A stretch of 64,000 nucleotides of DNA from a bacterium (GTDB lineage: Bacteria > Verrucomicrobiota > Verrucomicrobiia > Limisphaerales > J093): assembly GCA_021780105.1 (NCBI GenBank), contig JAJXZJ010000052.1, forward strand, positions 1-64,000. Reading direction: 5' to 3'. A program made the position numbers and the translations under genes. This document shows, in pieces, positions 53,843 to 62,091 of the stretch. Numbering within the stretch: the stretch's first letter is position 1; the number at the start of each line of letters is the position of its first letter. Below the pieces are notes generated by a model. The model was not told where the DNA came from and made no database searches. It saw only the letters and a program-made list of their open reading frames with translations.

Positions 53843-55633
53843 ATGGACACCGCACACATACGCAATTTCAGCATCATCGCCCATATTGATCATGGGAAGA
53901 CGACGCTTTCCGACCGGCTGTTACACCGGACGGGGACGATTTCCGACCGGGACATGCAGGAGCAGTTGCTCGATTCGATGGACCTGGAGCGGGAGCGTGG
54001 CATCACGATCAAGGCGCATCCGGTGACAATGCGCTACGTGGCCAGGAACGGGGAGACGTTCGAGCTGAACCTGATTGACACGCCGGGCCACGTGGACTTC
54101 GCCTACGAGGTGTCGCGCAGTCTCAGCGCGTGCGAGGGGGCGTTGCTGATCGTGGACGCGGCGCAGGGCGTGGAGGCACAAACGGTGGCGAACGTCCACC
54201 TGGCAATGAAGCACGATCTGGCGATCATCCCGGTGATCAACAAGATTGACCTGCCGCACGCAAACGTGCCGCAAACCAAGCAGCAGTTGGAGGAAATCCT
54301 CGCCATCCCCGCGGACATGGCGATCCTCGCCAGCGCGAAGGAAGGCATCGGAATTGACGAAATCCTGGAGGCGATCGTGGCCCGCATACCCGCGCCCAAG
54401 CCCACGGGCGTGGCAGGCCTGCAGGCGTCGTGCTTTGACTCGTTTTTCGACACTTACAAAGGCGTCGTCACGCACGTCCGCATCTTCAACGGCGAACTGC
54501 GGCCCGGCATGGCGGTCAAGCTGCTCTATTCCGGCAAGAGTTTCGAGGTGAAGGAAGTCGGCAGTTTCAATCCGAAGCCCTACGCCCGCGAGCGGCTGGA
54601 GGTGGGCGAGACGGGCTATTTCACCGCGAACATCAAAAGCCCGAAAGATGTGAAGATGGGCGACACGGTGACCGACAACCGGACGCCGGCACCCGCGCTG
54701 CCGGGGTTTCAGGAAATCCATCCGATGGTGTTCAGCGGGTTGTATCCGATCAACACGGCGGATTACGAGCACCTCAAGGCCAGCCTCGCGAAGCTGCAGT
54801 TGAACGATTCGGCGTTCGTTTACCAGGCGGAAAGTTCGGTGGCGCTGGGATTCGGTTTCCGGTGCGGCTTTCTCGGCCTGCTCCACCTGGAAATCGTCCA
54901 GGAGCGGCTTCGGCGCGAATACGCGATGGACATCATCGCCACCTATCCCAGCGTGGTTTACAAGGTCAGGTTGAGCGACGGCGAATTGAAGGAGATTGAC
55001 AACCCGGCGTTCCTGCCGGAGGTCACCTTCATCGCGGAAATCCACGAACCGATGGTCAAAACGTTCATCATCTGCCCGAACGAATACATCGGCGACATGA
55101 TGGCGCTGATTTCCGAAAAACGCGGCAACCTGGACCACACCGAGACCCTTGATGCGCGCCGCGTGATGCTCACGGCGCTGGTTCCGCTGAATGAAATCCT
55201 CATTGACTTCCATGACCGGATCAAAAGCCTGACGCGCGGCTACGGTTCCATGGACTACGAGCACGCCGGCTACCGGGCGTCGGACATGGTGAAACTGGAC
55301 ATCCTCGTGAACGGCGAGCCGGTGGACGCGTTTTCCTGCATTGTGCATCGCGACAAGGCGGAGGGCAGGGGACGGGCGCTGGCCGCCAAGCTGAAGGAGG
55401 TCATCCCGCGCCAGCAATTCGCCATCGCCATCCAGGCGGCCATCGGCGGCAAGATCGTGGCGCGCGAAACCGTCAGCGCCTTCCGCAAGGACGTGACGGC
55501 CAAATGCTACGGCGGCGACATCAGCCGCAAGCGCAAACTGCTGGAAAAACAAAAGGAAGGCAAAAAACGCATGAAATCCATCGGCGCGGTGAACATTCCG
55601 CAGGAGGCCTTCATCGAAGTGCTCAAGGCGTGA
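53843..55633 (+). CDS. lepA: Elongation factor 4 (back-translocating GTPase)
   Basis: 596 residues, full length. GTPase motifs AHIDHGKTT, the switch I region ERERGITIKAHPV, DTPGHVDF and NKIDLP; domain II; the EF4-specific C-terminal domain with EKRKLLEKQKEGKKRMKSIG (within the last 30 residues). It acts on stalled ribosomes. It is followed by two lepB genes, the same lepA-lepB order as in E. coli, so the pairing is ancestral. Confidence 0.97.
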   Translation: MDTAHIRNFSIIAHIDHGKTTLSDRLLHRTGTISDRDMQEQLLDSMDLERERGITIKAHPVTMRYVARNGETFELNLIDTPGHVDFAYEVSRSLSACEGALLIVDAAQGVEAQTVANVHLAMKHDLAIIPVINKIDLPHANVPQTKQQLEEILAIPADMAILASAKEGIGIDEILEAIVARIPAPKPTGVAGLQASCFDSFFDTYKGVVTHVRIFNGELRPGMAVKLLYSGKSFEVKEVGSFNPKPYARERLEVGETGYFTANIKSPKDVKMGDTVTDNRTPAPALPGFQEIHPMVFSGLYPINTADYEHLKASLAKLQLNDSAFVYQAESSVALGFGFRCGFLGLLHLEIVQERLRREYAMDIIATYPSVVYKVRLSDGELKEIDNPAFLPEVTFIAEIHEPMVKTFIICPNEYIGDMMALISEKRGNLDHTETLDARRVMLTALVPLNEILIDFHDRIKSLTRGYGSMDYEHAGYRASDMVKLDILVNGEPVDAFSCIVHRDKAEGRGRALAAKLKEVIPRQQFAIAIQAAIGGKIVARETVSAFRKDVTAKCYGGDISRKRKLLEKQKEGKKRMKSIGAVNIPQEAFIEVLKA

Positions 55634-55681
55634 ACAGCAACACCGGCGGGGCAGGGGAGCCGCCGGCAACAAGGGAATTGC

Positions 55682-56872
55682 ATGAATCTGAGATGGTTTG
55701 TTTCGCGGGCGGTGCGGCAGGCGGTGGATTTGCGCAAGCAGGTCTGGCTGATTCTGAACTCGCAGCGCGACGTGCTCACGCCGAAGGCGCTTGGCGAGGT
55801 GACCGCCGCGCTTGGCGCATTCGATGTCGCGATGGCGGGCCATCCGAACGGCCCGGCGATCGAGGCGGAATCGAACAAGCTGGAAGAGGCCGCGACAAAG
55901 TGGTTCCAGCCGTATCCGAACGCCGGTTCGCGCGAAAACATCAAGGAATTCCTCGTCAGCGGCGTGCTGATCATGACGATCTTCACGTTCTTCGTGCAGC
56001 CGATGAAGATTCCGTCCGGCTCCGCGCAGCCGACGCTCTTCGGCAACGTCGTCACCGATCTCAAAGCCGATCCGCAAGGCGCGGTTCCCGACCGCTGGGG
56101 CCGGTTTCTCGACTGGTTCCGCGGCATTGATTACCACGAGTGGGTGACGAAGCAGGGCGGCGTGTTGGAAATCGAGCCGGTCACCACGCTCCTCGGCTTC
56201 ATCAAGCAGCAGCGGTTTGTCATCGGTAACGACGCGTATTCGATCTGGTGGCCGCCGGAACACCTGGAGCGTCTGTGTGGCGTGCAACCCGGGCAGGAAT
56301 TCAAGGCGGGCGACACGGTGTTGAAACTCAAAATCAGCAGCGGCGACCGCCTGTTTGTGGACCGCGTGACTTACAACTTCCGCCGGCCGGAGCGCGGGGA
56401 GACGATCGTGTTCCACACGGTGGACATTGATCACTACCTGCGGGTGTGGCAGGGATCCCCGGTCTTGACGGCGAACACGCACTACATCAAGCGGCTGATC
56501 GGCCTGAGCGGCGACAAGGTGCAAATCGGCAATGACCGGCATCTCATCATCAACGGCGAGCGTCTGGATGCCTCCACGCCGCGGTTCGAGAACGTCTATT
56601 CCTTCACCGGCGCGCCCAAGGACAGCGTCTATTCCGGCCACGTGAACGAGTTGGTGGCCCGACAGAATGGTCGTCCGGGGCTGGCGCCGCTTTTCCCAGA
56701 CGAAAACACCGTGTTCGAGGTTCGTCCCAAGTTTTATCTGCCATTCGGCGACAACACGATGAACAGCTATGACGGCCGAAGTTGGGGTGACTTCCCACGC
56801 GATCACGTCGTCGGCCGCGCGCTCTTCGTCTTCTGGCCATTCACCAGCCGCTTCGGCCTGGTCTATCAATGA
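55682..56872 (+). CDS. lepB: Signal peptidase I, first tandem copy
   Basis: 396 residues. An N-terminal amphipathic stretch leads to one membrane helix (about 89-106) directly before the catalytic motif KIPSGSAQPTL, with Ser114 the nucleophile; the usual Met after it is Ala. The general-base Lys270 lies in HYIKRLIGLSGD. Between them is an insertion of about 100 residues beyond the E. coli spacing. The closing FGDNTMNSYDGRSWG box is present. It removes Sec signal peptides at the periplasmic face. Seven nt separate it from the second copy. Confidence 0.93.
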   Translation: MNLRWFVSRAVRQAVDLRKQVWLILNSQRDVLTPKALGEVTAALGAFDVAMAGHPNGPAIEAESNKLEEAATKWFQPYPNAGSRENIKEFLVSGVLIMTIFTFFVQPMKIPSGSAQPTLFGNVVTDLKADPQGAVPDRWGRFLDWFRGIDYHEWVTKQGGVLEIEPVTTLLGFIKQQRFVIGNDAYSIWWPPEHLERLCGVQPGQEFKAGDTVLKLKISSGDRLFVDRVTYNFRRPERGETIVFHTVDIDHYLRVWQGSPVLTANTHYIKRLIGLSGDKVQIGNDRHLIINGERLDASTPRFENVYSFTGAPKDSVYSGHVNELVARQNGRPGLAPLFPDENTVFEVRPKFYLPFGDNTMNSYDGRSWGDFPRDHVVGRALFVFWPFTSRFGLVYQ

Positions 56873-56878
56873 GTCCCG

Positions 56879-58120
56879 GTGAGCTGGGCGCGCGTCATCT
56901 GGTTCTGGCTGCGATCGCGGACAGCCCGCCAGGCGCTGGACCAGTTGCGCACCGTGCGCCGGTTGATCCGCCTGCAACGTGACCGGCTTGCGCCGGAGGC
57001 ACTGGTCGAACTGCATCAGGCGCGGCTCGAATTGATCGCCTGCTGGCTGGCTGCCGCCGACCTGGAGGAACTTCGCCGGCAGATGAGCAACTTGAGGGCC
57101 ACCGCCGGCCGTTATCTCGTGAATCCCTCGGAGCGCCGAAGCTACGAAGTCTTCGACATTCTGCTGGTCGCCTTCGTTGTGGTAATGGCAATCCGGACCT
57201 TTCTGGGCCAGCCGATGACGATTCCCAGCGGTTCGATGCAACCGACCCTGCACGGCATCACCACGGAAAATTTGTTGCGGCAGCCGGGGGCGACGATTCC
57301 AGGACCGTTCCGACGGCTGGTGGACCGGTGGATCTTTGGCCGGACGTATTACCATGTCGTGGCCAAAGCCGAGGGTCGCGTTACGCGCATCGAGCCTCCG
57401 GAACCGATTATTTCCTGGCCGCCCTTTCTCCGGCACTGGCAGAAGCAACGTTTTCAAATCGGCAACACCTGGCACACCATCTGGCTGCCGCCGCGCGAAT
57501 TGCAGAATCCCTACGGGTTGAATCCGGCCCGGCTGCTGTTTGTGCTGGCCGGCGTGGACCGGGCGCGGGTTTACCGGCCCGGCGAGGATGTCATCAAGCT
57601 GGCGGTCATCGCCGGCGACCACATTCTGGTGGACCGGTTGACCTATAATTTCCGCCACCCGAAACGCGGCGAAATGGTGGTGTTCAACACGCATGGCATT
57701 TCAGGAATCCACGAGGCGACGTTCTACATCAAACGTCTCGTCGCCTTGCCCGGTGAACGGGTGCGCATCGGCGACGACCGGCACTTGATCATCAACGGCC
57801 GCCGGCTCGACGCGAACACGCCACATTTTGAAAACGTGTATGGCTTCGATGGCCCGCCGCGCGAAAACAGTTACTCCGGCCACGTGAACGACCTGGTCGC
57901 GCAACTGCACTTCATCCGTCGCGGCACGCTGGCGCCGCTGTTTCCAACCGGCAACGCCGAGTATCAGGTTCGCCCGGGGCATTACATGGTAATGGGCGAC
58001 AACACGATGGAAAGTTTCGATAGCCGGCGCTGGGGGGATTTTGACGAGTCGTTGATCATCGGCCGGTATTGGGCGATCTACTGGCCAATCAGCGATCGGA
58101 TCGGCTGGACGGTGGATTAA
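56879..58120 (+). CDS. lepB: Signal peptidase I, second tandem copy
   Basis: 413 residues, GTG start 6 nt after the first copy. Same plan: membrane helix (about 92-109), canonical TIPSGSMQPTLHG with Ser119, the same long insertion, FYIKRLVALPGERV with Lys285, and MGDNTMESFDSRRWG. Unlike the first copy it keeps Met120. The duplication is old, judging by low identity outside the boxes. The gene ends at the left edge of the putative provirus, 51 nt before its first tandem repeats. Confidence 0.93.
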   Translation: MSWARVIWFWLRSRTARQALDQLRTVRRLIRLQRDRLAPEALVELHQARLELIACWLAAADLEELRRQMSNLRATAGRYLVNPSERRSYEVFDILLVAFVVVMAIRTFLGQPMTIPSGSMQPTLHGITTENLLRQPGATIPGPFRRLVDRWIFGRTYYHVVAKAEGRVTRIEPPEPIISWPPFLRHWQKQRFQIGNTWHTIWLPPRELQNPYGLNPARLLFVLAGVDRARVYRPGEDVIKLAVIAGDHILVDRLTYNFRHPKRGEMVVFNTHGISGIHEATFYIKRLVALPGERVRIGDDRHLIINGRRLDANTPHFENVYGFDGPPRENSYSGHVNDLVAQLHFIRRGTLAPLFPTGNAEYQVRPGHYMVMGDNTMESFDSRRWGDFDESLIIGRYWAIYWPISDRIGWTVD

Positions 58121-58170
58121 CTTTTATCGCACAATGTTTGTTGTTCCTGTCAAGAGCTTACTTTTTTTGA

Positions 58171-58253
58171 GTTGTTCACAGGTTGTTCACAGCTTACTGG
58201 CAAGGTTGTTCGCAACCCTTGCGAGTAACCCGTGGGCAACTTGTTGGCAAGTT
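58171..58253. repeat. Tandem repeat and two hairpins at the provirus left boundary
   Basis: GTTGTTCACAG occurs twice back to back (58171-58181 and 58182-58192). Then come CAAGGTTG-TTCG-CAACCCTTG (58201-58221, one bulge, stable TTCG loop) and AACTTG-TTGG-CAAGTT (58238-58253). The motif GCTTACT also repeats (58157 and 58193). The cluster could be a regulator-binding site, an origin-like element or a recombination site. It separates lepB2 from the first viral gene. Confidence 0.6.
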
Positions 58254-58293
58254 CAGGCGTGACAATCACAACGCGGAATGATTGTTTTGCGCT

Positions 58294-58731
58294 GTGAAAT
58301 CAATCTTTTTCGCATTGACGTTGGCTTTTTCCGCAACGGCCGATTCATGGACCAACCTTGTTGTGACAAACTCCTACAAAATGGTGACGCTCACAGCGGG
58401 GCAGGCGGCGCACGTTGAAGCCGTTTCAACCAGCCTGTTCGCGTCGAGCAACGTATCGTGCGTGTTCGCGGCTTCACCACAAGCCGGAGTGCCGTTGAAA
58501 AATATCATGTCGTCGCGCGACGGGGCAGTTGACGGCGTGCAAGTGGTGGCGCTTCTCTCTGGGCAGGCGGTGGCCGGCCCTGGCTCCATCGGGGCCGTAG
58601 GCGATGGCGTCGTGACGCTGCGTGTTGAGACGTGGACGAGACCGCCGGAGGCGACGGTGGAAGTTCAAGGGACGCGCGACGCGTCAAACTGGGCCGCGTT
58701 TTTCCGGCTGCGTGTCGTCAAGGGCGAGTAA
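58294..58731 (+). CDS. Small exported protein at the provirus edge
   Basis: 145 residues from GTG 58294, picked because a clean signal peptide begins there (VKSIFFALTLAFSATA, cleavage before DSW). The mature part is all beta-like (NSYKMVTLTAGQAAHVEAVS, DGVVTLRVETWTRPPEATVE) and ends [13 protein letters not shown]. No family recognised. It converges with the spike-candidate gene, overlapping it by 14 nt at the 3' ends. Could be a late viral protein or a host gene at the boundary. Confidence 0.55.
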   Translation: MKSIFFALTLAFSATADSWTNLVVTNSYKMVTLTAGQAAHVEAVSTSLFASSNVSCVFAASPQAGVPLKNIMSSRDGAVDGVQVVALLSGQAVAGPGSIGAVGDGVVTLRVETWTRPPEATVEVQGTRDASNWAAFFRLRVVKGE

Positions 58732-59929
58732 TCACGAAGCCACCGTGGCCGTCGGAACTGAAGCCGCCAACGCCCCCGCCTGTGGAGCCTCCGGGAGCGA
58801 TGTTGACGCCGGCCGCCGCGCCGGAAATGAGCGCGCCGAGTGGCCCGGTCAAACCGGACAATATAGTTCCCCCCATGCTCGCCAGCGTGTTCAGAAAAGA
58901 GTTTTGGGATGAATCCGAAGCAATCCGGCTTTCAAGAATTTGAATGCCACGGCCGTAGTCCCCGCCGTTCAACGCGTCCAACCAGTCCGGGATTGAGCCG
59001 ATGGTGGATTGGTTCGGTGGGATAAAACCCACGCGGTAGCCCTGCGCGTGGTAGTTCGCGAATATTTCCGGGTCCACTGGCAGCGTCATGTTGTCGAAGT
59101 TCACGGGACCGTCTATGTTTTCTACGGGTATCCAAGTCACATGATCTGGACCAAGCTGCCAGAGCTTCAGCCCTGTAGGGAATGCTTTGGCCGGGCCGGC
59201 AGTGGAGCTTTTTATGGCGTCAAGATAGTAAGCATCAACCGTCGCAAGCGCGTTTTTTACGAGCATTGATCCGTTTACCATCTCGGCCGCGTGCTGAGAC
59301 GCGATACTGTCTTGCTCCGCTATTTTTTCCAACGTCAGAGCGATGTTTTGCAGAATCGGGCGGGAAGCAAGGTCGTTCCCCGTCACCAGCGGGAGAGTCG
59401 CTTGGTTTATGAGTGACTGAAGGTGATCTAAGTATGGGTCGCCGGTGCTCCCGGTGTCCGTGGTGCCGGTGTCCGTGGTGCCGGTGTCCGTGGTGCCGGT
59501 GTCCGTGGTGCCGGTGTCCGCGGTGCCGGTGTTCGTGGTGCCGGTGTTCGTGGTGCCGGTGTCCGTGGTGCCGGTGTTCGTGGTGCCGGTGTCCGTGCTC
59601 CCGGTGTCCGTGGTGCCGGGATAGCCGCCGCCGCCGCCACCGCCGGAGCCGCCGGAGCCGCCGGAGCCACTGCCGCCGCCGGAGGTTGGAATCGTGAAGT
59701 GAAGCAGGTTTCCTAGAAGTTGCGAGAGTAGAGAGCTTCCCGCGCGGAACATGCTGTCGAGGAAACTGCCCAGTTGACCATGCCAGAATCTGTCCCAAAA
59801 ACCCGGTGCGGAGTCACCGTCGCCGCCGCTGTTGCCGACGGATGGTTTACTGCCGGCCGTCGTTTTCCATGTGAAGAACAGTAACGCGAGCGCGACGAGC
59901 GCGCCGGCCGTTGCGCGTTTGCGAGTCAT
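58718..59929 (-). CDS. Membrane-anchored repeat protein, spike candidate
   Basis: 403 residues from ATG 59929, overlapping the preceding stop as ATGA. One N-terminal helix ([16 protein letters not shown]) anchors it. An amphipathic segment ([18 protein letters not shown]), a Gly/Ser-rich hinge ([15 protein letters not shown]), eleven TTDTG-like pentapeptides and a C-terminal domain of about 230 residues ([53 protein letters not shown]) follow. The last 45 residues turn Gly-rich. Membrane anchor, flexible stalk and globular tip is the plan of a vertex spike or receptor-binding protein. No sequence match recognised. Confidence 0.6.
   Translation of the reverse strand: MTRKRATAGALVALALLFFTWKTTAGSKPSVGNSGGDGDSAPGFWDRFWHGQLGSFLDSMFRAGSSLLSQLLGNLLHFTIPTSGGGSGSGGSGGSGGGGGGGYPGTTDTGSTDTGTTNTGTTDTGTTNTGTTNTGTADTGTTDTGTTDTGTTDTGTTDTGSTGDPYLDHLQSLINQATLPLVTGNDLASRPILQNIALTLEKIAEQDSIASQHAAEMVNGSMLVKNALATVDAYYLDAIKSSTAGPAKAFPTGLKLWQLGPDHVTWIPVENIDGPVNFDNMTLPVDPEIFANYHAQGYRVGFIPPNQSTIGSIPDWLDALNGGDYGRGIQILESRIASDSSQNSFLNTLASMGGTILSGLTGPLGALISGAAAGVNIAPGGSTGGGVGGFSSDGHGGFVITRP
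59450..59614 (-). repeat. Eleven 15-bp tandem repeats coding TTDTG
   Basis: Unit GGCACCACGGACACC (minus strand) in eleven near-identical copies, giving pentapeptides [15 protein letters not shown] and TADTG. Copies differ by single transitions only, which implies recent expansion or homogenisation. Copy number is likely to vary between strains. Confidence 0.9.
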
Positions 59930-60111
59930 TTTTTTGCAACGCGATCGGATTCCGCGATGTGCATTTCGAACTGTCCGGAGAGCTTGGAGACGGTTCCCTT
60001 CAGCTCGACGATGCTGGTGAGTATCCACCCTTGCATGGAAAGCACGGCCGCAAAGCACAGCCCCAACAACCAAGGCTGCACATTGAATGTTTCTTCGCTT
60101 TGTTCCATCAC
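59926..60111 (-). CDS. 61-residue single-helix membrane protein
   Basis: GTG at 60111 or the adjacent ATG at 60108. One membrane helix (PWLLGLCFAAVLSMQGWILTSI) is followed by a short amphipathic helix ELKGTVSKLSGQFEMHIAES. It begins 1 nt after the previous stop and ends in an ATGA overlap with the spike candidate. Size and topology suit a virion inner-membrane protein or a holin; nothing decides between them. Confidence 0.65.
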   Translation of the reverse strand: MMEQSEETFNVQPWLLGLCFAAVLSMQGWILTSIVELKGTVSKLSGQFEMHIAESDRVAKK

Positions 60112-60112
60112 A

Positions 60113-60586
60113 TCACTGACCGTCGAACCAGTAGGCTGCGAAAGTGAACCCGCCGGATGGGATGCTTTCGGCTGTAAGCGTAAAAGGAAACTGCAACGAA
60201 ATGGACTGGTGAAAAAAACACGTTTCGTTTGGGAGCGGGCTTGCTGCTGGCTGTCCGTTACCGAAGGTGGAAATCATTTGCGTTTGCGAGGTCGTTAACG
60301 TGTTGTAGCTCAGCCTCCCGAAGAAGTTAACCGCCGTATAACGCACCGTAAAGATGATCGCCGCAGATGGAGCGGTAGGAGCCACCACCCAAAGGAAGCC
60401 GGAGTTGTAAACGTGGTTTACCGTGCCGGAAACAATAGTCCCGGCAGGGTAGTTTGACATGGGGAATACGGTTGTCGGGTTGCACGGAACGCGGCTTTGC
60501 AGCGTTGCGTTCAACAGCCGCGCCGCAAGGTTTCTCGCCGAATCCGCCGCCCGGCTGAACGGTTGCGAAAATTTTGTTAGAATCAT
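60113..60586 (-). CDS. 157-residue putative minor virion protein
   Basis: The first about 30 residues are helical (FSRAADSARNLAARLLNATL); the rest is beta-rich (YPAGTIVSGTVNHVYNSGFLW, AIIFTVRYTAVNFFGRLSYN) and ends GGFTFAAYWFDGQ. A single jelly-roll-like minor capsid or penton fold is conceivable, without proof. ATGA overlap with the upstream gene at 60583-60586. Confidence 0.6.
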   Translation of the reverse strand: MILTKFSQPFSRAADSARNLAARLLNATLQSRVPCNPTTVFPMSNYPAGTIVSGTVNHVYNSGFLWVVAPTAPSAAIIFTVRYTAVNFFGRLSYNTLTTSQTQMISTFGNGQPAASPLPNETCFFHQSISLQFPFTLTAESIPSGGFTFAAYWFDGQ

Positions 60587-60984
60587 AGGTTTCTTTTAAG
60601 AACCCCGGCGCCGCCGAAGTAGAGGAAAGCCCCGGCGCCGGCGACAAGCCAGAGCCACCACGGAAAAAAGCCGAACACGGTTTTCAGGCTGAATCCCGCA
60701 ACGTTGTTCAGTGCACTTTTGACCGCCGCCTGCTCCGCAGCCAGCCCTTCCAGTGCCCCCTGTTTGAAGGCTCCTGAGACTTGGTTGGCAATATCAGCGG
60801 TGATCGCGCTGGATCGGGCAAGGTCCGCCTCCGCCTGCTGATACTGCTGAAGCGTCCATTGCCCGCTCTGGTAAGCGTTGAGGTTGAGATCGTGAAGCGT
60901 TGCATCTGCCTTGTCGGCGCGAGCTTGCTCGGCTTCGATGTCAACGCCGGTGATCCAACTTTCAAATGAAGTCCACAGCCCCAT
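60583..60984 (-). CDS. 133-residue coiled-coil membrane protein
   Basis: ATG 60984 is preferred over an earlier in-frame start because it follows the previous stop by 1 nt, the rule in this operon. The N-terminal two thirds are helical and charged (EAEQARADKADATLHDLNLN, QYQQAEADLARSSAITADIA). One membrane helix lies at about 103-125 (FFPWWLWLVAGAGAFLYFGG). The plan resembles virion-associated membrane proteins used in genome delivery, by analogy only. Confidence 0.6.
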   Translation of the reverse strand: MGLWTSFESWITGVDIEAEQARADKADATLHDLNLNAYQSGQWTLQQYQQAEADLARSSAITADIANQVSGAFKQGALEGLAAEQAAVKSALNNVAGFSLKTVFGFFPWWLWLVAGAGAFLYFGGAGVLKRNL

Positions 60985-60985
60985 G

Positions 60986-61618
60986 TCATGCGACTTTGGC
61001 CGCCAAGCAGTGCCAGAAATAAGCCCACGCCATGCCCGTGCCCCCGTTGCCAAAGGCCGAAGTCGTCGGGCCAGTTAGCTCCACGGTCACACTGTCAATC
61101 GGCCGCACAAGGTCAACCGGAGGGATAACGTGACGGTAGTAGAGAGTTTCCGAGGAAAGCCCGTCAATCGTCCCGAGTAGAACCGCGTCGTCGAAAACAA
61201 TCGCGTTCGTCGGCACGGGAGGTTGCTCAGTGTTGAGGCTCCAAACTGCGTCGTTATTCGGTATGTCCACCGCACCATTGCTCCGGTAGGTGGTGCCGCC
61301 AAAGTGCGGGTCAGGGTAGCTGGAGGATGCCCCAATCTGCCCCTGGCCCGCAACTCTCAACTCCCACACAACGTTCCCAAGGTAGCTAGCCTGGATGAGC
61401 CAGCCAAGTAGACCATTGAACAGGTTTCCCGTGAACGCGCCGTTGTCAAAGAAGCAGTGCCAGTAAAGTTTAAGACTTGGAACGGCAAACGCTGGTGCTC
61501 CAGCCGCGCCGGATACCGCGTTGCCTGAAAACCGAGTCGGGATATTGAGAGCGAGCTTGCGCGGCCGGACGTAAACGCCTCCAACTGGAACGAGCCGCTC
61601 TTTATCATGGACGATCAT
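60986..61618 (-). CDS. 210-residue putative minor virion protein
   Basis: No signal peptide or membrane helix. Beta-rich with many Gly and aromatic residues (LNIPTRFSGNAVSG, LKLYWHCFFDNGAFTGNLF, YLGNVVWELRVAGQG) and a terminal WAYFWHCLAAKVA. The C-terminal aromatic YFW pattern resembles the end of the 157-residue neighbour, so the two may be distant paralogues, such as penton and minor capsid subunits. Function inferred only from operon position. Confidence 0.55.
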   Translation of the reverse strand: MIVHDKERLVPVGGVYVRPRKLALNIPTRFSGNAVSGAAGAPAFAVPSLKLYWHCFFDNGAFTGNLFNGLLGWLIQASYLGNVVWELRVAGQGQIGASSSYPDPHFGGTTYRSNGAVDIPNNDAVWSLNTEQPPVPTNAIVFDDAVLLGTIDGLSSETLYYRHVIPPVDLVRPIDSVTVELTGPTTSAFGNGGTGMAWAYFWHCLAAKVA

Positions 61619-61621
61619 GCG

Positions 61622-61891
61622 TCACTTTCGGGTCACAACAAGGTAAACCAGTCCTGCAACCAGTGCTCCCAACGCGAGCCACTGGAAGGTGGAGAGGTTC
61701 CAGCGGGAGGCGTTTGCGGCCGAATCCGCGCCGGTCTGCGAGTTCGACTGAGCGTTCGCTGACGCCGAACCGTTGACGGCCGCGTTGAGCGCCGATGCAC
61801 CAACGCTTGCCGCACTGTTTAAGAGGGTTTGCAACCAAGTCGGTGTTTCGGTAGAGGAAACGCCTCCCGAAGTTGTTAAGGTGTCGGCCAT
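61622..61891 (-). CDS. 89-residue single-helix membrane protein
   Basis: A Ser/Ala/Asn-rich, low-complexity N-terminal 60 residues (SANAQSNSQTGADSAANAS) and one C-terminal membrane helix FQWLALGALVAGLVYLVV followed by TRK: a tail-anchored topology. Starts 1 nt after the previous gene. Candidate virion membrane protein. Confidence 0.65.
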   Translation of the reverse strand: MADTLTTSGGVSSTETPTWLQTLLNSAASVGASALNAAVNGSASANAQSNSQTGADSAANASRWNLSTFQWLALGALVAGLVYLVVTRK

Positions 61892-61892
61892 G

Positions 61893-62090
61893 CTAGTTGT
61901 TTCTAAAGCTTCCGGTGTTTACTTTGACGGGGTTCACAGAGATGCTCCGCACAACTCCCGCTTGAGACAAGCCTCCGTCAACAGCTCCCGTTGTTGCGGT
62001 TGGTTTCGGTGGAGGGTTTGGTTTCGTTGGAAGCAACAGCTTACCAGCAAGGCCAAACAGACTCACGACGACTCTGAAAAAGAGAGCCAC
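61893..62090 (-). CDS. 65-residue protein with an N-terminal helix
   Basis: GTG start at 62090, 1 nt after the capsid stop. The N-terminal helix ALFFRVVVSLFGLAGKLLLP is followed by a Pro-rich segment (TKPNPPPKPTATTG) and a polar tail. It may lie in the viral membrane with its tail in the capsid. No match recognised. Confidence 0.6.
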   Translation of the reverse strand: MALFFRVVVSLFGLAGKLLLPTKPNPPPKPTATTGAVDGGLSQAGVVRSISVNPVKVNTGSFRNN

Positions 62091-62091
62091 T

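Noticed and set aside
53921..57694. Very long minus-strand open frame opposite lepA and the signal peptidases
   Set aside because: Arg/His/Asp-rich antisense shadow produced by high GC; the plus strand carries three unambiguous genes.
58118..58160. XerCD dif-like integration site next to lepB2
   Set aside because: GTGCGATAAAAGTTAA on the minus strand vaguely resembles half of a dif site, but the second arm does not match.
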